From assembly GCA_009663005.1 (NCBI GenBank), contig VIGQ01002264.1, positions 1-12,500 of the forward strand: DNA of 12,500 bases, in the 5' to 3' direction. The DNA comes from Actinidia chinensis. Its lineage: Eukaryota; Streptophyta; Magnoliopsida; Ericales; Actinidiaceae. The position numbers and the translations under genes are program-made. This document shows positions 8,421 to 12,500 of this stretch, piece after piece; the stretch's first letter is position 1; each line of letters starts with the position of its first letter. A model generated the notes under the pieces. The model made no database searches, was not told the origin of the DNA, and saw only the letters and a list, made by a program, of their open reading frames with translations.

Positions 8421-8489
8421 TTAGAAACGTATGAACTCAGAGGAGCATTGCCATTTCAATAGCCACATCCCTAAGAATTTTCAAGTTAA
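8421..8489 (-). pseudogene. PDC: PDC pseudogene exon 2, 5' stub
   Basis: The minus strand reads VNLKILRDVAIEMAMLL and, after a one-base shift, SSYVSN. This corresponds to the start of the second PDC exon (family pattern VVNNLEDAHELIDTAISTAL, then PVYISISCN). Similarity is weaker than elsewhere, but the order and position immediately downstream of the exon 1 donor make the assignment reasonable. The reading is lost after SN, at the edge of the 3.9-kb insertion. Confidence 0.68.
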
Positions 8490-8520
8490 CTAGATTTTGC
8501 ACACCAATTACAAAATTTAC
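8490..8520 (-). other. PDC: PDC intron 1 remnant (only 31 bp)
   Basis: Minus-strand GTAAATTTTG follows the FYQ codons that end exon 1, and CAAAATCTAG precedes the VNLK codons of exon 2. GT and AG are therefore both present, but only 31 bp apart, far below the roughly 60-70 bp that plant introns need. Either most of the intron was deleted or the acceptor is misjudged by a few bases. Confidence 0.55.
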
Positions 8521-8980
8521 CTGATAGAAGGTGGGGAAATAACTCAAAGCACTTGAGCTCTGGCTAAAATCTGGCAACCCAATAGATGATGGAGAGTCAC
8601 ATTTTTTCCGGAGTAATTAGAATTCAGACCTCCAAACGATACATATGAGAGCGCTTAAGACTGCCAAACAAGTGAATGTGAACACACATGCCCACCCCGC
8701 GGGCCCTAGCGATCCATCAGCTGCAGAGCCAGCATTAAGCTCATTGCAGCAGCCAATGAAATCAATGCCTGGTTCAGCTATCAGCTGATCGAAGAAAGGA
8801 AGCGTCCCAGGGGACCCAAAAATGTTCCGTGACACCAATTTGGACTAGCCGCGGAGCAGGGTGGGGGGTAGCGTCCAAGTGTGGACCTTCTGGCAATTAA
8901 AAGCATTCCGTTGACCGGTTCAAGGAGATTTTCTTCACCAACTTCCAATAACCATCATTGTGCAATTTTTTTGTTGGCAT
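8521..8980 (-). pseudogene. PDC: PDC pseudogene exon 1 (N-terminal domain)
   Basis: Minus-strand pieces, in order and in shifting frames, are STLGRY, RLVQIGVTEHFWVPWDASFL, DQLIAEPGIDFIGCCNELNA, GSAADG, ACVFTFT, LICIV, GGLNSNYSGKNVTLHHLLG and GLPDFSQ, ending FYQ at the donor. These match the N-terminal thiamine-enzyme domain of plant PDC, including the cofactor Glu of CCNELNAG and the HH pair. About ten codons of the family's NAIAGAYSENLP segment are missing at about 8650. Frameshifts lie near 8590, 8633, 8791 and between STLGRY and RLVQ (near 8865). The candidate start ATG (8980-8978) gives MPTKKLHNDG, then a TAA; another ATG (8906-8904) is in frame with STLGRY. Confidence 0.9.
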
Positions 8981-9430
8981 TGGTGATTTGGGGGAGACAA
9001 AGAATATAAAAGTGGGTTTTTAATTTGATGAGTTAGGAAGAAAGAGGGATTGATAGTTGGGATTTTAGTGTGCCAATTATGGTGTTAGAGTTATGTAGCA
9101 TGGTTTGGGGGAAGAAGGGGAAAAAAAGAGGAAAGATTTGTGGTGGGAAGGAGGGGAATTTTTGGTCTTGGGTGGTTAGGGCAAAGTTCAATTCATTGAA
9201 GATTTGCCCTTCTACTTATAATGAATTGGAGCGCATCTACGGGGGGGCCCACAATTGCCTTCACAATAGGACATCATGGGATCATGCTCTAGTGATGTCA
9301 AATATAAAGAACAGCTTCATGGTAGCTGTTACATGATTCTCGTTATTATATTGAGCAATGATTTTGACACTTTTCCAGCTCACCACCCACTATAATTAAG
9401 ATAAGGAGCTGCGTAATTGAGAGATACATG
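8981..9430 (-). promoter_or_regulatory. Possible 5' leader and promoter remnant of the PDC pseudogene
   Basis: On the minus strand the 150-200 bp before the candidate start codon are pyrimidine-rich (CCTCCTTCCC, CTCTTTTTTTCCCC), like many plant leaders. A TATAAGTA lies at 9220-9213. One AAACCA at 9106-9101 matches the core of the anaerobic response element known from alcohol dehydrogenase and PDC promoters, but a single hexamer is weak evidence. The plus-strand 88-codon frame at 9070-9336 is the complement of this leader and matches nothing I know. Confidence 0.3.
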
Positions 9431-9650
9431 CTCCGTTTGGTAATGTTGAAAAGCCAAGCTTTTTTTAAGCTTACTTACTAAAAAATCTAAGATTTTTGAT
9501 TTTTTAATTTTTTTTGGGCTTTACTTTAGTTAAAAAACTAAGCAAATAAGCAAAATCAGAAAAGCAAAAAAGCCCAATCTGATTGGCTTTTTGCCAATAT
9601 TTAAGCAAAAAGCTAGCCAAAAAACTAAAAAAAGCTGGTGCCAAACGGAG
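9431..9650 (-). mobile_element. MITE, copy 2 (best-preserved ends)
   Basis: Perfect 10-bp terminal inverted repeats, CTCCGTTTGG at 9431-9440 and CCAAACGGAG at 9641-9650, bound a 220-bp non-coding interior. It aligns with copies 1 and 3 in opposite orientation: TTTGGTAATG after the left end, the AAGCTTTTTTT block, GGGCTTTACTTTAGTTAAAA, then AAGCAAAA motifs. The two flanks do not show a convincing target duplication. It lies just upstream of the PDC promoter remnant. Confidence 0.85.
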
Positions 9651-10006
9651 GCACAGTGCTATCAAAAATAAAAAGGAAAAACCAACTAAAAAGTCGCCAG
9701 ATTGCTGAGTCGATTATTTTATTTATAATATTTTAAAATATTTTTTGACTTTTAAAAATTAACAAAAAAAGTGTATACACTTTTCTATTTTGTTCTTCTT
9801 TTCATAAACATTTCAACCGAAATAAATAAGTGAGAAGAGTCATAATTATAAAAAATAAAATTAATAAAAATTAAAATATTAATGATAATATTCCCTTAAA
9901 ATATTGGATAAAAATCGTGATAGCAATACGGGACAGATAGAGTACCTTTGACTAGGGTGACGTGGTTCATTTTAGAGTAGAAGTTTTTGGTCATGTGTGG
10001 ACTAAG
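9651..10006. other. AT-rich spacer between two MITEs
   Basis: No gene or RNA is seen. The stretch from about 9715 to 9900 is almost pure A/T with short purine runs. Confidence 0.5.
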
Positions 10007-10208
10007 GCTCTGTTTGGATCCAATTTTTTAATTTTTTAATTAAAATAAGCAAAAAAAAGCCAATCAAGTGGCTTTTTGCTTTTCTATTTTGACTTTTTTG
10101 CTTAGTTTTAGCTTAAAATAAAGTCACAAAGCAAAAAAAAAATAAAAACTTTAACTTGTAATAGCAGCTTAAAAAAAATTTAACTTTTAAAGCATTACCA
10201 AACAAAGC
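10007..10208 (+). mobile_element. MITE, copy 3
   Basis: The ends are GCTCTGTTTGG (10007-10017) and CCAAACAAAGC (10198-10208), inverted with one mismatch. The interior shares the TTTTGCTTAGTTTTAGCTTAAA block and the CATTACCAAA terminus with copies 1 and 2, in the same orientation as copy 1. The flanks contain GACTAAG just left and GACTGAG 3 bp to the right, a possible degenerate target duplication that is not convincing. Length about 202 bp, non-coding. Confidence 0.82.
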
Positions 10209-11390
10209 GAGACTGAGTAATGCAGGTCTACCCTTTTAGGATTTAACTTTCCTTTCTGATCCCCGAGACGTACTAATCAGAAATGTGGAACTACAAAGAA
10301 GAATTTTCATAGTCCTAAATCAACTCAAAAGACATATATTATTCTACACATTTATATGGTGAAAAGTACACAATTCTTTGGGTAAATAAGGTTAATTCTT
10401 GACGGTTACACAATTTTTAGGTGGTGGTGGTTCTAAAGACGAAATTTTGTTGATTTGTAGAAATAATTTAAGTACTTTTCAACCAAATAATTAGAATTAT
10501 CTGTATAACTAATGATTAAAACTGATCAAACATCATTAAACTATATGATTTGAATATTTTTTTAAAGAAATGAAATGACAATATGATTCTCAGAATAAAT
10601 GATATTGACAAATACATCGATTGTGTGGCCTATTAATATTTGACCAACTTAATTTTTTTGATGATTATATGCCAATTGTGACCTACAAAAAAAGTCTTGA
10701 TGGTTTGTTCTACAAAAATTATTGATGTTTGATCAGTTTCTAATGTTTCGTACGAATTATTTTCTTAAAAGACCACAAAATAATAATTCAAAATATATAA
10801 ATTCGAGTAACCCACCAGAGGGAAAAAGCATTAATCGAGAAAGAAAACCTCAAACTTGTGTATTTTTTCTATAATGTATACAAACTAGAAGGAAAACTAT
10901 GCAAACTTTTCTAACTCACATGATATTAAATATTATATATATTTAATCTTTAGATATTTTATATTTTATTTTTTATTATATATATTTTCTCCTTATCACC
11001 CACTCTTATCCCTCGAAGAACTTAAAAAAAGTTATCCGGGAAAAAAAAAGTTATCCGCCCCCCTATCCTCCAACTAACAGGCCCTAAGTGTTACAATAAA
11101 TGTCATCATTATTCTGTCATATACGTACACAATAATGGAGGGATGGGCGAGTTTCTTTTAAAAACCCAAAAATATCAAGTTGTATTAAACGCGTAGTATT
11201 GAAATTTTTAAAAGAACACATTTTTAGTTTAAATAAATACAGAAATATAATAAAAACAAAAAATTATGTCTATAAAAATCAGATTTGTTTTATATCTTCT
11301 ATGTTTGTCATTATATAGTGATGAATATTAAGACCATTAGAGTCTCAATTATATAGATTAATTGATGTAATCTCGTTCAATTGCCAAGAA
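10209..11390. other. Intergenic AT-rich DNA
   Basis: No coding frame or RNA gene could be supported. AGTTATCCG occurs twice, 19 bp apart, near 11029-11057, each after a run of A. A CT-rich patch with CAACTAACAGGCCCTAA follows at about 11071-11087 and might be a transposon end, but no partner was found. Confidence 0.5.
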
Positions 11391-11636
11391 GAAATTGTTG
11401 GGAAAGAACACGGATCCTTGTAGCGGAAAAAAAATCATTTTGTGATCTTATGTGATTAATAAATAACGATATTAAACCCGAAAGAGGGAGCAAAAACCAG
11501 CAAAATAATACTATAAAAAAATTTAGACATCAAATTTACGTGATTCGACAGGAAATTTGCCAGCCGACAAAGCAAACTTAGATTTTCTTTTGGGCTTAGG
11601 AGTCGGCTTGGCCCACATGTGTGGAACAACAGAAAT
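11391..11636 (+). mobile_element. Solo LTR with 5-bp target-site duplication
   Basis: A 236-bp segment (11396-11631) starts TGTTGGGAAAG and ends GGAACAACA, giving TG...CA termini with a 5-bp inverted TGTTG/CAACA. It is flanked on both sides by the identical 5-mer GAAAT (11391-11395 and 11632-11636). The start, and the internal TTTACGTGATTCGACAGG around 11535-11552, resemble LTRs of plant Copia-type retrotransposons. A TATA-like CTATAAAA lies at 11511-11518. No primer-binding site, polypurine tract or gag-pol sequence adjoins it, so it is a solo LTR left after recombination between two LTRs. Copia assignment is by resemblance only; orientation follows TG to CA and the TATA. Confidence 0.88.
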
Positions 11637-11850
11637 TACTACGAAAATTATTTTTAAAAAAACTCTAAAATATGCGAAAAAGAAAATTGAAAAAAATGGC
11701 TAAAAAGGAAAACAAGCAAGTTTATTTAGTTCATCTAACAACATCGTTATGTCCATCCAAATAATAATTATATAATTTCTATTGTTTTTTCTTGAGACAA
11801 CCAATGATGTACAGGAAAATTAAAATTAATATTCATAGAATAACATCAAT
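11637..11850. other. AT-rich spacer
   Basis: There is no supportable feature. Confidence 0.4.
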
Positions 11851-12500
11851 GCCAATCTAGCAGTGTAAGTTAAGCAGCACATCACGAGCAACACATGTTA
11901 GATGCGAGCCCAGCACATTAAAAACACGGACGGCACAGCACGACCACAACCGGGACACTAAACTTGTGGACTTACTTATAGTGGCCAACGCGGCACGAGA
12001 ATAAAACCTCTTATAGCCCTTCTCTTGAGAGGTGTTAATTGAGTTGGGTTGGCGTGAGTAGAGCACGGACACGACATAATCCGATATAATGGGCCACGAA
12101 TGACATGCGGCCATGAAATGAGTTGAGCTAGGTCATTATTTTTGGGCACGCCAGTTATATTCATTAGTTTAAAATTCAAAACCTTTTTAAGTATTAATAT
12201 TCCTTAATATTTATAGCCCTTATTGCATTTATTGTATTCCAAAACAATAAATAATAAAAGACTTTTTATTAATTTTATTGCAGTATTTTCAATTGTAACA
12301 AATTAATAATGATAAAAAATTAAAAGTGTTTGTAAAATAAGAATAATTTTAAAAAAATTAAAATAGTTAATGTGAAGAAAATTTTAAATAATTTTAGATT
12401 TATAAGCATTAAGCTTATTTATTACTAAAATTTTGAACAAAAAGTACGATCACGATTAGACACGACACGATTGACGGTAATAAGAATGAGTTTGACTTAG
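11851..12500. repeat. Probable degraded repeat, GC-richer with CACGACA motifs
   Basis: From about 11860 to 12150 the DNA becomes more GC-rich, with recurring GGCACAGCACGACC, GAGCACGGACACGACA and GGGCACGCC-type motifs. GACACGACACGATT recurs at about 12459-12472 after a very AT-rich stretch. Such CACGACACG motifs flanking an AT-rich core are familiar from degraded plant transposons, but no terminal repeats or duplications could be defined and the copy may run off the window. The two overlapping minus-strand frames (85 and 67 codons) match nothing I recognise. Confidence 0.3.

Larger units (their letters stand above)
1517..8980 (-). pseudogene. PDC: Pyruvate decarboxylase pseudogene (five exon remnants)
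   Basis: Plant PDC is a cytosolic thiamine-diphosphate enzyme of about 600 residues. It converts pyruvate to acetaldehyde and CO2, the first step of ethanolic fermentation. On the minus strand, pieces of the N-terminal (exon 1), central (exon 2) and C-terminal (exons 2-5) thiamine-enzyme domains appear in order. Family hallmarks still legible include CCNELNAG with the cofactor-contacting Glu, the HH pair in LHHLLG, the GDG...NN thiamine motif (IGDGSFQ in exon 3, NNGGYAIE in exon 4), and [10 protein letters not shown]. Introns are kept, so it is a duplicated gene and not a processed copy. It is dead: there are at least ten frameshifts or stops, about ten codons missing in exon 1, and about 3.9 kb inserted in exon 2. 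The 5' limit is soft, since homology starts near 8888 and the ATG at 8980-8978 is only a candidate. Confidence 0.94.

Noticed and set aside
8617..8838. 74-codon minus-strand frame taken as a small gene
   Set aside because: Its translation is the frameshifted core of PDC exon 1 (LIAEPG, CCNELNAG); it is part of the pseudogene and not an independent gene.
9070..9336. 88-codon plus-strand frame as a gene
   Set aside because: It lies antisense to the pyrimidine-rich leader, is rich in Gly/Lys because of GA-rich DNA, and has no recognised domain.
11857..12179. Two overlapping minus-strand frames as a gene
   Set aside because: They overlap in different frames within a CACGACA-rich repeat-like area and contain no recognisable motif.
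1..12500. A new defence, toxin or CRISPR-like system
   Set aside because: Nothing supports it: the DNA is plant nuclear, the only gene is a dead metabolic enzyme, and the repeats are microsatellites and transposons.

Overview
The window looks like nuclear DNA of a flowering plant, probably a eudicot, although the species cannot be named. It is AT-rich and dense in microsatellites, short inverted-repeat transposons and LTR debris. The only recognisable gene has plant-type GT-AG introns. I see no intact protein-coding gene, no CRISPR array, no operon-like layout and no prokaryotic signals.

The centrepiece is a broken pyruvate decarboxylase (PDC) gene on the minus strand, with its 3' end at 1517 and its 5' end near 8888-8980. 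Pieces from nearly the whole ~600-residue plant enzyme can be read in order: exon 1 (8521 to ~8980), exon 2 (split into 8421-8489 and 3750-4502), exon 3 (2731-2848), exon 4 (1815-2001) and exon 5 (1517-1688). The introns are retained, three of them (2849-3749, 2002-2730, 1689-1814) with clear splice sites and phases that join properly. It is therefore a decayed duplicate of a genomic PDC gene, not a retrocopy. At least ten frameshifts, stop codons and deletions prevent it from making enzyme.

Exon 2 is interrupted by about 3.9 kb of foreign DNA (about 4503-8420). This holds a 217-bp miniature inverted-repeat element (4617-4833), an LTR-like stretch (about 5180-5980), an 895-bp element with CCGGTT-rich ends (5986-6880) and an unassigned stretch with a 118-codon reading frame (7160-7516). 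The PDC introns also carry insertions and repeats: a possible SINE head, a (TA)19 tract beside a splice donor, and a 67-bp tandem duplication.

Upstream of the pseudogene (8981-9430) is a pyrimidine-rich leader and possible promoter remnant. Then follow two more copies of the same miniature element (9431-9650 and 10007-10208) and AT-rich DNA. A solo LTR of 236 bp with a perfect 5-bp target duplication lies at 11396-11631, and a GC-richer repeat remnant lies near the right edge. Downstream of the pseudogene (1-1516) are a GA-microsatellite tandem repeat, AT-rich DNA and a possible transposon remnant. No previously undescribed biological system was found. The best-supported novelties are the structure of the PDC pseudogene and the transposon layers within and around it.
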